A stretch of 14,897 nucleotides of DNA. Source: Dethiosulfovibrio sp. Its GTDB lineage: Bacteria; Synergistota; Synergistia; Synergistales; Dethiosulfovibrionaceae. Positions 14,385-14,897 of this stretch are shown here, piece after piece; positions within the stretch are counted from its first letter, which is position 1; the number at the start of each line of letters is the position of its first letter. The position numbers and the translations under genes were made by a program. Location of the stretch: positions 1 to 14,897 of the forward strand of contig JAQUTB010000009.1 in the NCBI GenBank assembly GCA_028709985.1. Reading direction: 5' to 3'. Under the pieces are notes generated by a model. The model ran no database searches. It had not been told where the DNA came from and saw only the letters and a list, made by a program, of their open reading frames with translations.

Positions 14385-14897
14385 ATGAAAGGACAGGAAC
14401 CTGACGGGGTTCCAGCGGTGGAGCTGAAGGGGATAACCAAGTACTTCCCCGGGACCGTGGCGAACGAGGACGTGCATATATCGGTGAAAAAGGGGGAGGT
14501 GCTGGCTCTTTTAGGGGAGAACGGAGCCGGAAAGACCACCTTGATGAGGATACTGTACGGTATGTACCGGCCGGATCAGGGGGAGATCCTGGTGGACGGC
14601 TCATCGGTGAGGATAGATTCCCCTCAGGACGCCATGGCCCTGGGGATAGGAATGATACACCAGCACTTCAGCTTGGTTCCGGTCCATTCGGTGGCGGAAA
14701 ACGTCGTCTTAGGGCTGGGATCCTCTATGGATCGTCTCGACCTGGAGAGGGTCGCCTCGGAGCTGAAGGAACTGGGTTCACGGTACGGCCTTGAGGTCGA
14801 CCCTTACGCCAAGGTGGGGCAGCTCCGTGTGGGGATGCAGCAGAGGGTGGAAATAGTAAAGGCCCTCTACAGGAAGGCCAGGATACTCATAATGGAC
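14385..14897 (+). CDS. ABC transporter ATP-binding protein, BMP-associated (YufO/NupO type), 5' part
   Basis: Reads open from ATG 14385 to the window end: 171 codons of what is probably a roughly 500-residue double-ATPase protein. Walker A is GENGAGKT (44-51), the Q-loop is MIHQHFSLVP (Gln93), the signature region is the degenerate LRVGMQQRVEIVKAL (147-161), and Walker B begins as ILIMD at the last residues. HQHF and VGMQQRVEI are characteristic of the ATPases paired with BMP-family binding proteins and of sugar-type (RbsA-like) double ATPases. GGAGGAGGG upstream supports the start. The protein would energise uptake of whatever the preceding BMP protein binds. The C-terminal half and the permease genes lie beyond the window. 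Confidence 0.9.
   Translation, partial: MKGQEPDGVPAVELKGITKYFPGTVANEDVHISVKKGEVLALLGENGAGKTTLMRILYGMYRPDQGEILVDGSSVRIDSPQDAMALGIGMIHQHFSLVPVHSVAENVVLGLGSSMDRLDLERVASELKELGSRYGLEVDPYAKVGQLRVGMQQRVEIVKALYRKARILIMD

Noticed and set aside
13521..14477. 318-codon open frame on the minus strand
   Set aside because: It is antisense to the BMP gene, crosses the intrinsic terminator and the ATPase start, and resembles no known family.
1..14897. CRISPR array, tRNA or rRNA genes
   Set aside because: No short regularly spaced repeats and no recognisable tRNA or rRNA sequence were found; the only repeats are the two palindromic elements.

Overview
The window looks like chromosome of an anaerobic, amino-acid-fermenting bacterium. 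The gene set (TRAP transporter, YgeY/YgeW-type enzymes, BMP-type ABC transporter, several PLP enzymes), the heavy use of ATA (Ile) and AGG (Arg) codons and the mid-to-high GC suggest a member of the Synergistota such as a Dethiosulfovibrio relative. That placement is inference; no 16S or other phylogenetic marker is present except rsmG.

Layout. The left end, on the minus strand, carries lysR, then rsmG, then the first ten codons of a parA/soj gene that overlaps the rsmG stop. This is the classic chromosome-partition neighbourhood. From 2074 onward everything is on the plus strand: an M20-family hydrolase paralogue with altered active-site residues, a threonine-synthase-like PLP enzyme, a TrpB-like PLP enzyme of unknown reaction, an N-acyl-D-amino-acid deacylase, a complete DctP-DctQ-DctM TRAP transporter, an intact YgeY-type M20 hydrolase, a YgeW-type carbamoyltransferase, a BMP-family substrate-binding protein, and the start of the ABC ATPase that belongs with it (cut by the window end).

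Reading the genes together: the TRAP system and the BMP/ABC system probably import small carboxylate or nucleoside-like substrates. The deacylase and YgeY would free an amino acid from an N-blocked compound, the two fold-type-II PLP enzymes would cleave or rearrange an amino acid, and YgeW would handle a carbamoyl group. In E. coli ygeW and ygeY sit with ygeX (diaminopropionate ammonia-lyase). Here no ygeX is seen and two other PLP enzymes are present instead. The actual substrate cannot be told from sequence.

The most unusual non-coding feature is a pair of 248-bp, nearly palindromic elements at 1690-1937 and 7676-7923, in the same orientation. They fold on paper into a long multi-branched structure. 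Both long helices are preserved by compensatory base changes between the two copies. They bracket the four-gene M20/PLP/PLP/deacylase block and lie directly upstream of the first metabolic gene and of dctP.
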